Origin: Kribbella sindirgiensis
GTDB taxonomy: Bacteria > Actinomycetota > Actinomycetes > Propionibacteriales > Kribbellaceae
NCBI RefSeq assembly: GCF_004331435.1
Contig: NZ_SJKA01000007.1
Location: forward strand, 248,001-312,000
Length of the DNA: 64,000 bases
Direction of reading: 5' to 3'
Position numbers and translations under genes: made by a program. Below, piece after piece: positions 33,971 to 42,527 of this stretch (position 1 is its first letter; every line of letters starts with the position of its first letter). The notes beneath the pieces were generated by a model that was not told the origin of the DNA, searched no databases, and saw only the letters and a list, made by a program, of their open reading frames with translations.

Positions 33971-34726
33971 CTACGGGCCGTTGCTGCGCAGTGCGCCGGG
34001 TGGTGAGCCTGTGGCGGCTTTGATGTGCCGGGTGAGGTGGCTGACCGAGTGGTAGCCGGTCAGGTCGGCCACCGCTTGGAGTGGCAGGGTCGAGTTGCGG
34101 ATGTGGGCCAGCGCGTGGCGCAGGCGTACTGCTTGAAGCGCGGCCCGCGGGCTGGTGTTGCGGAGTCGGGTGAATGCGGCTCGGAGGCCTGACTGCGAGA
34201 CGCCGAGGTCGGCTGCGACGTGCGCGATGCGGAGACCGGCCGCGAAGCGCTCCTCGAAGAGCTGCTCTGCTTGGGCGACGAGTTGTTCAGCGGGTGTTCT
34301 CGGCGGGGTCGCAGCGGCGCGGCGGAGGCGGAGGTCGAGTTCGGCGAGCAGGAGCGCGCGGAGCTCGTCGCTTTCGGTCTCGCGGACCAGGGCGTCGAAC
34401 ACCCGGCGCAGGGTGTGATCGGTGTCGTCGTAGCACAGTCGCGGCCACGGGTGGGTGGTTGCGGCGTCGACCTGGAGGAAGCGGTTCGCGTACCCGGTGC
34501 GGCTCTGCTCGGCATGCCACGTGTGCGGTGGCGTGAGCAGTACGGTCCCGGGCGTGGCGTCGTACGTCGTGTCTCCGACGGGACAGGTGATCCGGCCGCG
34601 AACGTAGTACACGAGCTCCCACGACGTGTGCGCGTGGGACGGGTAGTCCTTGCCGGGCGCGGCCGTGTGTACGCCGGCGCCCAGCAGCCGTGGCGATTTG
34701 TGCATAAGCCCTGTCGCCTCCTGCAT
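33971..34726 (-). CDS. AraC-family transcriptional regulator 2
   Basis: 251 residues. Cupin effector domain (about 15-100; YPSHAHTSWELVYYVRGRI, LTPPHTWHA) and two helix-turn-helices (about 150-248). The ATG at 34726 has no ribosome-binding site; an in-frame ATG at 34705 has GGAGG 11 nt away and may be the real start. It is convergent with and 1 bp from the NamZ operon, and divergent from a PhyH-family gene, which is its likely target. Confidence 0.88.
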   Translation of the reverse strand: MQEATGLMHKSPRLLGAGVHTAAPGKDYPSHAHTSWELVYYVRGRITCPVGDTTYDATPGTVLLTPPHTWHAEQSRTGYANRFLQVDAATTHPWPRLCYDDTDHTLRRVFDALVRETESDELRALLLAELDLRLRRAAATPPRTPAEQLVAQAEQLFEERFAAGLRIAHVAADLGVSQSGLRAAFTRLRNTSPRAALQAVRLRHALAHIRNSTLPLQAVADLTGYHSVSHLTRHIKAATGSPPGALRSNGP

Positions 34727-34790
34727 TGTTTCTCAGGTACGTCGCAACGATGCTGGCATCGATTCGTGCATCTTGTGAAGGAGCACCGCG

Positions 34791-35552
34791 ATGGATATGG
34801 CTACCGCGCTACGCGATCTCGGCGTCACCGACGACGTACTCACGCAGGATGAGAAGGACCAGCTGGACCGGGACGGATTCCTTCCGCTGGAAGGGATTCT
34901 GGCCGCGGAGGAGGTGTCCGCGATCAACAAGCGACTGGCCGAACTGACCGCGGCCGAGGGGGACCGAGCCGGTCTCGAGGTGCATCAGGAGCGCGGTACG
35001 GACCGGTTGGCGGATCTGGTGAACAAGGATCCGCGGTTCGAGGTGTGCTTCAGCCACCCGCGCGTACTGGCCGCGATGCGGCACGTGCTCGGCGAGTTCA
35101 AACTCTCGTCCCTCAACAGCCGCGCGGCCCTACCCGGTGAAGGGCACCAGGGCCTGCATGCGGACTTCGGACATCCCGTCCAGCCGGGCGAGTACGAGGT
35201 GTGCAACTCGATCTGGCTCCTCGACGACTTCACCCCGTCGAACGGTGCCACCCGAGTAGTCCCTGGCTCCCACCGCCGAGGCACCATGCCCGGCGACGAA
35301 ATGCCCAACCCGGGCGCCGACCACCCCGACCAAATCCAACTGCTCGGCAAAGCCGGCACCGTAGTCGTCTTCAACAGCCACCTCTGGCACGGCGGCACCC
35401 AAAACCGAACCAACAAGCCCCGCCGAGCCCTCCACTCCTACTTCACCCAACGCCACCTGCCCCAGCAACTCGACCAACAGACCTACATCCGCCTGAACAC
35501 CTACACCCGCCTAACCCCCGCCCAACACTTCATCCTCGACGTCACCACCTGA
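34791..35552 (+). CDS. Phytanoyl-CoA dioxygenase (PhyH) family protein 2
   Basis: 253 residues. AAGGAG 7 nt before the ATG. Fe/2-oxoglutarate site: HxD in GLHADFGHP, distal His in FNSHLWHGGTQNRT, Arg in RRALHSYF. It differs from the first PhyH protein in length of the lid and is not a close paralogue. It is divergent from AraC regulator 2 (64 bp apart). The last ~300 bp have a visibly different, C-rich codon choice from the first half. Confidence 0.87.
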   Translation: MDMATALRDLGVTDDVLTQDEKDQLDRDGFLPLEGILAAEEVSAINKRLAELTAAEGDRAGLEVHQERGTDRLADLVNKDPRFEVCFSHPRVLAAMRHVLGEFKLSSLNSRAALPGEGHQGLHADFGHPVQPGEYEVCNSIWLLDDFTPSNGATRVVPGSHRRGTMPGDEMPNPGADHPDQIQLLGKAGTVVVFNSHLWHGGTQNRTNKPRRALHSYFTQRHLPQQLDQQTYIRLNTYTRLTPAQHFILDVTT

Positions 35553-35617
35553 GAGCCGGTTGGCGGCGGGTCAGGACGGAAGGTCGACAGGGCTCTGGCG
35601 GAGTGTGAGGAGGCGGA

Positions 35618-36244
35618 GTGAAGACGTACGAGGTGACGGTCAGTCGGGACGATCGTTGGTGGATGGTGGCGGTTCCCGAGCTTGGTGGGGTGACGCAGGC
35701 TCGGCGGTTGGACGAGGTCGAGCGGATGGCTCGGGAGTACATCGCGGTGTCGACCGACGTACCGCTCTCGAAGGTCGCGGTCGAGGTGGCTGGTATCGAG
35801 GCCGACGGGCGGGATCTGCTCGAGGCCAAGAAACTGGTCGACGGACTGCGTCGCCGGGCGAAGGAACTTGAAGCGCTGGTCGCCGAGCTCACCCGCGAGG
35901 TTGCGTCGGCCCTGACGGACGCCAGCGTGCCGGTGCGGGACGTGAGCAGTGTGCTCGGTGTCTCGCACCAACGCGTCTCGCAGTTGGTTCAGGCGGCCGC
36001 AGGGGACGCGGGCGAACCGAAGGTGATGCGACAGGCCCGCCACGAGTTCGCCCACGACCTCGTCATCCGCCTGGACGACGGCCGCTCCCTGCAACTGATC
36101 GAGGTGACCACACCGAAGAACACCCGCCGCAAGAAACAGCAGACCGCCCCGCCGGCGACACAGCCGACGGCTGATCGTCCAGCGCGGGCGGCTGCAGGTG
36201 TGCGTCGTGCTCGGAAGGGCGGTCAGCAGCCCGTTCAGCTATGA
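35618..36244 (+). CDS. HicB-like protein with helix-turn-helix, no HicA partner
   Basis: 208 residues from a GTG (GGAGG 4 nt upstream). Residues 1-65 have the HicB antitoxin-type partial RNase H fold pattern (YEVTVSRDDRWWMVAVPELGGVTQARRLDEVERMAREYI). A coiled helix leads to a helix-turn-helix (about 103-125, VPVRDVSSVLGVSHQRVSQL). The C-terminal ~60 residues are basic and Pro/Ala-rich. No HicA-like toxin gene flanks it, so it is probably an orphan regulator. Its end overlaps the convergent AI-2E gene by 6 bp. Confidence 0.75.
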   Translation: MKTYEVTVSRDDRWWMVAVPELGGVTQARRLDEVERMAREYIAVSTDVPLSKVAVEVAGIEADGRDLLEAKKLVDGLRRRAKELEALVAELTREVASALTDASVPVRDVSSVLGVSHQRVSQLVQAAAGDAGEPKVMRQARHEFAHDLVIRLDDGRSLQLIEVTTPKNTRRKKQQTAPPATQPTADRPARAAAGVRRARKGGQQPVQL

Positions 36245-37609
36245 GGCGTCGGCTTTGCGGACCCAGACTTCTCGGATGATGAGGAGGATGGCGGCGGCTG
36301 AGGGGATGGCCAGGAGGGCGCCGACGACGCCGAGGAGGGCGCCGCCGAGGAGGGCGGCGATGACGGTGACGGCGCCGGGGATGTCGACGGCTCGGCGCAT
36401 GATGCGTGGTGCCACGACGTAGTTCTCGACCTGCTGGTAGATGATGCCGTAGATCAGGCAGGCGATGCCGACCCAGAGGCTGTCGGTGAAGCCGATCAGG
36501 CCGACGATCACGACGCCGATCAGGCCGCCGACCATCGGGATGAAGGCGGTGAACATCACCACGATCGCCAGCGCCACGGCGTACTCCCGCAGGCCCACGA
36601 TCTCCAGGAAGATGAACATCATCACGCCGGCGGTCAGCGCCACCAGGAACTGGCCGCTGACGTAGCCGCCGACCCGGCCGAGGACCTCGTCGCCGAGGAT
36701 CGAGACGCGGGTACGGCGGGTGCGGGGCACCAGGCTGTACGCCGCACGCTTCACCGTAGGGAGCGAGGCGAGGAAGTACAGCGTCAGCACCAGGATCGTG
36801 AACGTGTTGAACAGCGCGCCCGCGACCACCTTGCCGACGCCGAGGATGCCGCCGAACGCGCGTTGCGCCAGCGCGGGGTCCTGGATGTACTCCTGGGCCT
36901 TGTCGATGAAGTGGTACTTGTTGTCCAGATCGTCGACCGTCTTCGAATTCTTCAGCAGGTCGAGCCACTCGGGCGCGTTCTTGATCAGGCTGTTGATCTG
37001 GTCCGAGACGACCGGGACGATCGCGAACCCGACGCCGGCGACCGCGAGGATCATCAGCAGGAACACCACGCCGACGGACAGGCCGCGCTTCAGGCCACGG
37101 CGCATGAACCACTCGACCAGCGGGTTCAGGCCGACCGCGATGAACATCGAGACCAGCAGCAGGATCAGGACCGAGCGCGCCTGGCCGGCGGCGTTCCACA
37201 GACCCAGGGCGACCAGTACGCCGAGCGCCGCGAAGAACCCGAACGTGAACGGGTTGCCCCGGCGTAGTGGCGGACCCGGCGTACCCATCCCGACCGACGG
37301 GTGCCGCTCTTCGATCAGCAGCTCGTCCGCGAAGTTGGTATCACCGTCCGCCGCATGCGCCGCCGCCGCAGCCTTGTCCGCCGCATCATCCGCTTCCTCG
37401 GCAGCCTCATCCGCCTTGTCGGCAGACTCGTCCGCCTCGTCGGCCGAGGTGTCTGCTGCCTTGGCGGCGGATGCTGCGTCGGCTGCGGATTGTTCGCTCT
37501 TGTCGGCGGCGGCCTGGGCTTCCGCGGCGGCGGACTTCGCTTCGCGCGCGGCGGCGGCGAGGTCCTGGTCGGGGGTCGCTGTGGAGGTGTCGTCGCCGGA
37601 TGGCGTCAC
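36239..37609 (-). CDS. AI-2E family transporter with Ala-rich coiled N-terminus
   Basis: 456 residues from a GTG overlapping the upstream stop. Residues 15-90 are an acidic, Ala-rich heptad region unlike normal AI-2E proteins. From about residue 120 come the usual eight membrane helices, with ISxQFLVALTAG-type and FTAFIPMVGGLIGV segments of the AI-2 exporter (UPF0118) family; some relatives are Na+/H+ antiporters. It is co-transcribed with the DivIVA-like coiled-coil gene, and the N-terminal heptads may bind it. Confidence 0.87.
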   Translation of the reverse strand: MTPSGDDTSTATPDQDLAAAAREAKSAAAEAQAAADKSEQSAADAASAAKAADTSADEADESADKADEAAEEADDAADKAAAAAHAADGDTNFADELLIEERHPSVGMGTPGPPLRRGNPFTFGFFAALGVLVALGLWNAAGQARSVLILLLVSMFIAVGLNPLVEWFMRRGLKRGLSVGVVFLLMILAVAGVGFAIVPVVSDQINSLIKNAPEWLDLLKNSKTVDDLDNKYHFIDKAQEYIQDPALAQRAFGGILGVGKVVAGALFNTFTILVLTLYFLASLPTVKRAAYSLVPRTRRTRVSILGDEVLGRVGGYVSGQFLVALTAGVMMFIFLEIVGLREYAVALAIVVMFTAFIPMVGGLIGVVIVGLIGFTDSLWVGIACLIYGIIYQQVENYVVAPRIMRRAVDIPGAVTVIAALLGGALLGVVGALLAIPSAAAILLIIREVWVRKADAS

Positions 37610-39435
37610 ATCTTGTCCTTCGGGGATCGCGCGCTCGAGGTGGCCGCATCGGTCTTCTCGTCGTCCGCGGGCGACTCGTCGTCGGAGGTCTTCGCCGAGC
37701 TGGAGCGCCGCGTCTGGACCCGAGTCTCCTCGCTCGCGAGGTCACTCAGCCGGAACTCGTCCACCATCGTCGAGTCCTTCGGCTCCTCGTCGCCGTCCGA
37801 GGACTTGGCGGCGTCGGTCGTGTCGGCAAGGTCGTCGTCATCGGCAAGAGCGGCGAGTTCGGCGAGGTCTGCGGCGTCGGCTTCAGGGTCGGCGGGGCCG
37901 CCGGCGCTCCTGCTGGTGCCGGCGAGGTCGCCGGCGTCCGCCGGGTCGATGCGCAGGCCGGTGTCGATCCGGGTCTCGTCGACGCGGGCGTCCCCGGCGC
38001 TGAGGCCGACGAACGGGCTGGAGCCGGTGAACGGTCCCTCGGTGTCGTACGACGACTCGGACGAGGCTCCCGCGGCCGGCGTCGCCCCCGGGAACGGGTT
38101 GTCAGCCGGCGTCGCCGCCGGGAACGGGCTCTCCTCATCCGTCGAATCTGAACCCGACCCAGCCGCTGCCGAATCAGTCGGAGCCGAGCTAGGGGCTGAC
38201 GACTCGAAGGTGGTGGCTGAGGGAGGCGGGGTGGAGGGGAGCGGGGTCGAGGGCTCCGAGGCGAACGGGCTGCCGGCGCCGGTGCCGGTCGCGCCGAGCG
38301 GAGGCCGCGGGGGCTCGGCCGGCCGCGCGAACGGGTTCACGTACGGGCCCGCGGCGGTCTCGGAGTCCAGCTCCGCCGCCTGGCGGGCGATGTTGCTCGC
38401 GATCTCGTTCAGCCCGGCGATCTGGGTCAGAATGCCGTCCCGGCGCTTCGCCAGCCGCTCCGTCTCCCGCGCGACAACGGTCCGGGACCGCTCGGCTTCG
38501 TCGGCCGCGTTCGCCAGCTCGGCCTCAGCGCGGGTACGCGCGGTGGTCAGCAGCTGCTCGGCCTCCCGGCGGGCGCGCGACAGCGTCCGCTCGGCCGACT
38601 CCTCGGCCTCGGCGCGGATCTTGCGGGCCTGCTCGGTCGCTTCGGCCACCCGGCGCTCGGACGCCTCGGCGGCTTCCTTCATCTGGGTGGTCAGGCTGTC
38701 GGTGTCGGCCGCGATCTGCTGGTGCTTGTCGGCCAGCTCCTTGGCCTGCTGCTCGCGCTCGTCCGCCAGCCGCGCCCGCAGCGCCGCCGACTCGCGCTGG
38801 ATCGCGGTCCGGATCTTCTCGGCCTCGTGCAGCGCGCCGTTCTTCAGCGTGCTCGCCTGCGACTCCGCGGTCAGCTGCAGCTGCTCCGCCTTCCGCCGGG
38901 CCGCCTGCAGTACCTCGGCCGCCTCGGTCTCCGCCGTACGCCGCAACTCGGCCGCGTCGCCCTCGGCGGTACGGCGCATGCTGTCCGCCTCGTTGAGCGC
39001 GACGGTCCGGATGTCCTCGGCCTCGCGGTCACCGGTCGCCCGCGCCGCCGCGGCCTCCTTGGCCGCGTTCGCGCGCAGCTCCTCGGCCTCGCGCTTGGCC
39101 TCCTCGAGCGCCTCGGACGCCTGGTCCTGGGCGAGCCGGAGGATCTGCGCGGCCCGGTCGCCGAGTCCGGCGTACGACGGGTTCGCGCTGGCCTCGAGCT
39201 GGCGCCGCGTCTCCGCGAGCTGGTGCTGCATCGGCGCGACACTCTGCTGCAGCTCGTCGGCGCGGTTGCGTGCCTGGACGAGTTGCATCTCCAGCGCGCG
39301 GACGTAGTCGTCCACGGCCTGCTTGTCGTACCCGCGGCGACTGACCGGGAAGCCCCCGGCCGCTGTCGCCGTGCGGTCGAAGAACGGCAGGCTCGACTCG
39401 TCAGGCATTCCCGAGGTTCCCTTCTGGCGGCTCAC
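37606..39435 (-). CDS. DivIVA/Scy-like polar coiled-coil protein
   Basis: 609 residues. A DivIVA-type N-terminus (FPVSRRGYDKQAVDDYVRALE, about 29-49) is followed by a coiled coil to about residue 350, rich in repeated AEA/RREAE units, then a disordered Pro/Ser/Asp-rich tail of ~250 residues. The shape is that of actinobacterial polarity and apical-growth scaffolds (DivIVA, Scy, FilP). The GTG at 39435 opens the frame; an ATG at 39408 with AAGGGA upstream is an alternative. It overlaps the AI-2E gene (GTGA), implying a functional pair at the membrane. Confidence 0.82.
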   Translation of the reverse strand: MSRQKGTSGMPDESSLPFFDRTATAAGGFPVSRRGYDKQAVDDYVRALEMQLVQARNRADELQQSVAPMQHQLAETRRQLEASANPSYAGLGDRAAQILRLAQDQASEALEEAKREAEELRANAAKEAAAARATGDREAEDIRTVALNEADSMRRTAEGDAAELRRTAETEAAEVLQAARRKAEQLQLTAESQASTLKNGALHEAEKIRTAIQRESAALRARLADEREQQAKELADKHQQIAADTDSLTTQMKEAAEASERRVAEATEQARKIRAEAEESAERTLSRARREAEQLLTTARTRAEAELANAADEAERSRTVVARETERLAKRRDGILTQIAGLNEIASNIARQAAELDSETAAGPYVNPFARPAEPPRPPLGATGTGAGSPFASEPSTPLPSTPPPSATTFESSAPSSAPTDSAAAGSGSDSTDEESPFPAATPADNPFPGATPAAGASSESSYDTEGPFTGSSPFVGLSAGDARVDETRIDTGLRIDPADAGDLAGTSRSAGGPADPEADAADLAELAALADDDDLADTTDAAKSSDGDEEPKDSTMVDEFRLSDLASEETRVQTRRSSSAKTSDDESPADDEKTDAATSSARSPKDKM

Positions 39436-39517
39436 AGTGAATCCCCCACCTTAAGCCTGTCAGAACCCCACTCAAACGCCCAAACGCACGAGCTCCTGGC
39501 TGCTACGGAAGCAATCG

Positions 39518-40849
39518 TCAACGGTTCCGGAAGCGGTTGATGGCGTCCAGGTGTTGTTCGCGGAGGGCTGGGTTGCGGATGCCGAGGCCTTCGGTGGGGG
39601 CGAGGGTGAGGACGCCGACCTTGCCCTGGTGGAGGTTGCGGTGGACGTCGTACGCCGCCTGCGCGGTGTCCTCGAGTGGGTAGACCTTGCTGACCGTCGG
39701 GTGCACCATGCCCTTGGCGATCAGCCGGTTGGCCTCCCAGGCCTCGCGGTAGTTGGCGAAGTGCGAGCCGATGATCCGCTTCAGGTTCATCCACAGGTAC
39801 CGGTTGTCGTACTCGTGCATGAACCCGGACGTCGACGCGCAGGTCACGATCGTCCCGCCCTTCCGGGCGACGAACACCGAGGCCCCGAACGTCTCCCGCC
39901 CCGGGTGCTCGAACACGATGTCGGGGTCGTCGCCGCCGGTCAGCTCCCGGATCCGCGCGCCGAACCGCTTCCACTCGCGCTGGTCCTGGGTGTGCTCGTC
40001 CTTCCAGAACTTGTACCCCTCGGCCGAGCGGTCGATGATCAGCGAGGCGCCCATCGCGCGGCAGATCTCGGCCTTCTCCGGCGACGACACCACACACACC
40101 GGGATCGCTCCGCCGTTCAGCGCGAACTGCGTCGCGTAGGAGCCCAGGCCGCCGGACGCGCCCCAGACCAGTACGACGTCGCCCTGCTTCATGTTGGCGC
40201 CGTTCGCGGACACCAGCTGCCGGTACGCCGTACTGTTCACCAACCCCGGCGAGGCCGCTTCCTCCCACGTGAGGTGGGCCGGCTTCGGCATCAGCTGGTT
40301 CGACTTCACGAGCGCGATCTCGGCGAGACCGCCGAAGTTCGTCTCGAATCCCCAGATCCGCTGCTCGGAGTCGAGCATCGTGTCGTTGTGCCCGTCCGGC
40401 GACTCCAGTTCGACCGACAGGCAGTGCGCGACCACCTCGTCGCCGGGCTTCCAGGCGTTCACGCCCGGCCCGGTCCGCAGTACGACGCCGGCCAGGTCGG
40501 AGCCGACCACGTGGTACGGCAGGTCGTGGCGGGCCGTCAGCGGCGACAGCTTCCCGTACCGCTTGAGGAACGAGAAGGTCGACACCGGCTCGAAGATCGA
40601 CGTCCAGACGGTGTTGTAGTTGATCGCGCTGGCCATCACGGCGACGAGTGCCTCGCCGGGGCCGAGCTCGGGTGTCGGGACGTCGTCGAGGTGCAGACTC
40701 TTGCGCGGGTCCTTCTCCTTGCTGTCCAGCCCGTCGAACATCGCGGCCTCGTCGGCGTGGACGGTGATTCCGCGGTAGTGCTCCGGTACGTCGAGCTCTC
40801 CGACGGCGGCGTTGTCACCGGAGAGGATCGCCTCAAGGATCTGCTTCAC
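39518..40849 (-). CDS. ccr: Crotonyl-CoA carboxylase/reductase
   Basis: 443 residues from a GTG with GGAGG 7 nt upstream. An MDR-family NADPH enzyme with the CO2-binding set known from the Kitasatospora enzyme in register with an offset of two: N79 (INYNTVW), F168 and E169 (WGFETNF) and H363 (GSHFANY), so carboxylation is expected, not just reduction. Nucleotide loop VWGASGGLGSYATQFA. It turns crotonyl-CoA plus CO2 into ethylmalonyl-CoA, for the ethylmalonyl-CoA pathway or polyketide extender units. Thiolase, epimerase and MeaB genes are within 4 kb. Confidence 0.95.
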   Translation of the reverse strand: MKQILEAILSGDNAAVGELDVPEHYRGITVHADEAAMFDGLDSKEKDPRKSLHLDDVPTPELGPGEALVAVMASAINYNTVWTSIFEPVSTFSFLKRYGKLSPLTARHDLPYHVVGSDLAGVVLRTGPGVNAWKPGDEVVAHCLSVELESPDGHNDTMLDSEQRIWGFETNFGGLAEIALVKSNQLMPKPAHLTWEEAASPGLVNSTAYRQLVSANGANMKQGDVVLVWGASGGLGSYATQFALNGGAIPVCVVSSPEKAEICRAMGASLIIDRSAEGYKFWKDEHTQDQREWKRFGARIRELTGGDDPDIVFEHPGRETFGASVFVARKGGTIVTCASTSGFMHEYDNRYLWMNLKRIIGSHFANYREAWEANRLIAKGMVHPTVSKVYPLEDTAQAAYDVHRNLHQGKVGVLTLAPTEGLGIRNPALREQHLDAINRFRNR

Positions 40850-40880
40850 GAAAGTACCTCCAGGAGCGGCGGTCTGAGTG

Positions 40881-40902
40881 AGCGGAACTTACCGCTGAGT
40901 AT
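40881..40902 (-). promoter_or_regulatory. Inverted repeats upstream of ccr
   Basis: AGCGG-N6-CCGCT (40881-40896) overlaps a second dyad TTAC-CGCTGA-GTAT (40889-40902), about 32-53 bp before the ccr GTG. These are candidate operator sites for a TetR-type regulator. No regulator gene is adjacent. Confidence 0.3.
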
Positions 40903-40983
40903 GCGCCCCTGGCTGTGCCCTGTAACACAGCGAGCGACGGTTGAGACGACCGTCACTTTTCCAGTCCACCGTTGTCAGTGGTC

Positions 40984-41883
40984 TTATCGCAGCCGGGTGT
41001 GCAGCCGTACCTGGGTGAAGTCGTCGCCGGACCGCAGCTGCGCCAGGTCGCACAGCTGATTGGCGAGCCAGACGCCCCGCCCGCCGAGCCCGTCCAGCGG
41101 CGGCAGCACCCGCCCGACGAGCAGATCGTCGATCCGCCCGCAGTCCAGGACGTCGCAGATCAGCGTGCCGTCGGCGATCCACACCGCCAGCCGCCCGCGT
41201 CCGCCGCCGAACCGGATGCTGTTCGTGCAGATCTCGTGCAACGCCAGCGACAGGTCCTCGAGCCGGTCCCTCGACACGCCGTGCGACGCCGCCTGCCCAC
41301 TCAGCCACTGGCGGATCTGCCCGAGCTCGTCCGCCCCGAACTCCCACCGCTCGGCCCGGTCCGGTACGTCGTCCAGCGGGATCCGGAACTCCTTCTCCGC
41401 AAGGGCCTCTGCGCCCGAGTGCGTCGCGGTCGGGTCGATGCCGACGGACGCGTCGTACGCGCAGTGCAGCCGGAACGCCCGGTCCTGCGCGAACGCGATA
41501 TCGGACAGCGCCTCGTGCAGCAGCACCTCGTCGTACGCCGCGGCGCTGCGTCCCGGGTACGCCGGCTCGCAGAGTCCGCGGACCGGTCCGGGGTGCTGCT
41601 CGATGACGCCGCGCCAGTACGGGATCAGCCGCGCCGGGTTGCCCCCGGCAACGGTCATGTCGGTGAAGCGGACCTCAGGGTGCAGCGGTCCGAGAGCGTC
41701 GCGCAGTACGGCGATCCGCTCCGGCGGCAGCACGGCCACGATGGTTTCCCCCGCCGCCAGACCCTCCCGTACGAGCGCAGCCGAGCGCTGCACGAACTCC
41801 TCGTCCGACACGTGGACAAAGGCGTCGTGCAGGAATCCGGCCGGCGCACCGTGCAAGGAGTCGGTGGCGCTGTCCTTCAGCAC
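40984..41883 (-). CDS. MEDS-domain / HATPase (RsbW-like) regulatory protein
   Basis: 299 residues from the GTG at 41883, favoured by TACTCT 6 nt upstream; a TTG at 41904 would add seven residues. The N-terminal MEDS domain (about 10-160; HDAFVHVSDEEFVQRSAALVREGLAAGETIVAVLPP) is a ligand-sensing module first seen in DcmR. The C-terminal GHKL ATPase (about 175-299; LSLALHEICTNSIRFGGG, GLGGRGVWLANQL) matches anti-sigma kinases. Expected to control a sigma or anti-anti-sigma factor encoded elsewhere. Confidence 0.85.
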   Translation of the reverse strand: MLKDSATDSLHGAPAGFLHDAFVHVSDEEFVQRSAALVREGLAAGETIVAVLPPERIAVLRDALGPLHPEVRFTDMTVAGGNPARLIPYWRGVIEQHPGPVRGLCEPAYPGRSAAAYDEVLLHEALSDIAFAQDRAFRLHCAYDASVGIDPTATHSGAEALAEKEFRIPLDDVPDRAERWEFGADELGQIRQWLSGQAASHGVSRDRLEDLSLALHEICTNSIRFGGGRGRLAVWIADGTLICDVLDCGRIDDLLVGRVLPPLDGLGGRGVWLANQLCDLAQLRSGDDFTQVRLHTRLR

Positions 41884-41889
41884 CCGATC

Positions 41890-41895
41890 AGAGTA
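41890..41895 (-). promoter_or_regulatory. Leaderless -10 box of the MEDS protein gene
   Basis: TACTCT on the minus strand is followed by 6 nt and the GTG at 41883, with no Shine-Dalgarno sequence. Confidence 0.5.
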
Positions 41896-41966
41896 GTCCG
41901 CCAACGAGGCCGACGAGACTCGAATAGCGTGCCGTCACCCCCAGGTCCCGTCCGGTGACCCAGCGC

Positions 41967-42392
41967 CTACTGCGAGGCTCGTGGCTCCACGAGTTCGACC
42001 AGGACGCCACCGGCCGACTTCGGGTGCACGAAGTTGACCCGGGAGCCGGCGGTGCCGCGTTTCGGCTCGTCGTACAGCAGGCGGGCGCCGCGCTCGCGCA
42101 GCACCTTCGAGACCGCGTCGAGATCGCGCACCCGGTACGCGAGCTGCTGGATGCCCGGGCCGCGCTGGTCGAGGAACTTCGCGATCGGGGAGGCGTCCGA
42201 CAGCGGCGCCAGCAACTGGATCGAGGACCCCGAGTCGCCGACCGACAGCATCGCCTCCCGGACGCCCTGCTCCTCGTTGACCTCCTCGTGCGCCACGGTC
42301 ATGCCGAACACGTCGGCGTAGTACCGGACGGCTTCGTCGAAGTCGGGCACCGCGATGCCGACGTGGTCGATCGCGTCGAACAACTGATCCAT
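41967..42392 (-). CDS. Methylmalonyl-/ethylmalonyl-CoA epimerase
   Basis: 141 residues. Vicinal-oxygen-chelate fold with IDHVGIAVPDFDEAVRYY at the start, the IQQLAYRVRD strand and the VELVE end, carrying the expected His/Gln/Glu metal ligands. It interconverts the 2R and 2S forms of methylmalonyl-CoA (and ethylmalonyl-CoA), needed between Ccr or propionyl-CoA carboxylase products and the mutases. The longer open frame upstream is a shadow of the thiolase gene. CACGCT 6 nt before the ATG may be a leaderless -10 box. Confidence 0.92.
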   Translation of the reverse strand: MDQLFDAIDHVGIAVPDFDEAVRYYADVFGMTVAHEEVNEEQGVREAMLSVGDSGSSIQLLAPLSDASPIAKFLDQRGPGIQQLAYRVRDLDAVSKVLRERGARLLYDEPKRGTAGSRVNFVHPKSAGGVLVELVEPRASQ

Positions 42393-42515
42393 CCCGCCAG
42401 CGTGGCGCAGACCCCGCCGCGAGGCCATCGAAAGTGGCCCACGTGACAGCTCCGGACACCATCCGTGTGACCCGTCTGACGTCGTCGAGCAGCGGCGTAC
42501 CAGTGCGGTCGCAGG

Positions 42516-42521
42516 TATCGT
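42516..42521 (+). promoter_or_regulatory. Leaderless -10 box of the thiolase gene
   Basis: TATCGT is followed by 6 nt and the ATG at 42528, with no ribosome-binding site. It lies in the 135-bp divergent region with the epimerase gene. Confidence 0.5.
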
Positions 42522-42527
42522 GACGGC

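Noticed and set aside
37301..39307. 668-codon plus-strand frame
   Set aside because: Ser/Ala/Arg-rich antisense shadow of the DivIVA-like coiled-coil gene, with no recognisable domain.
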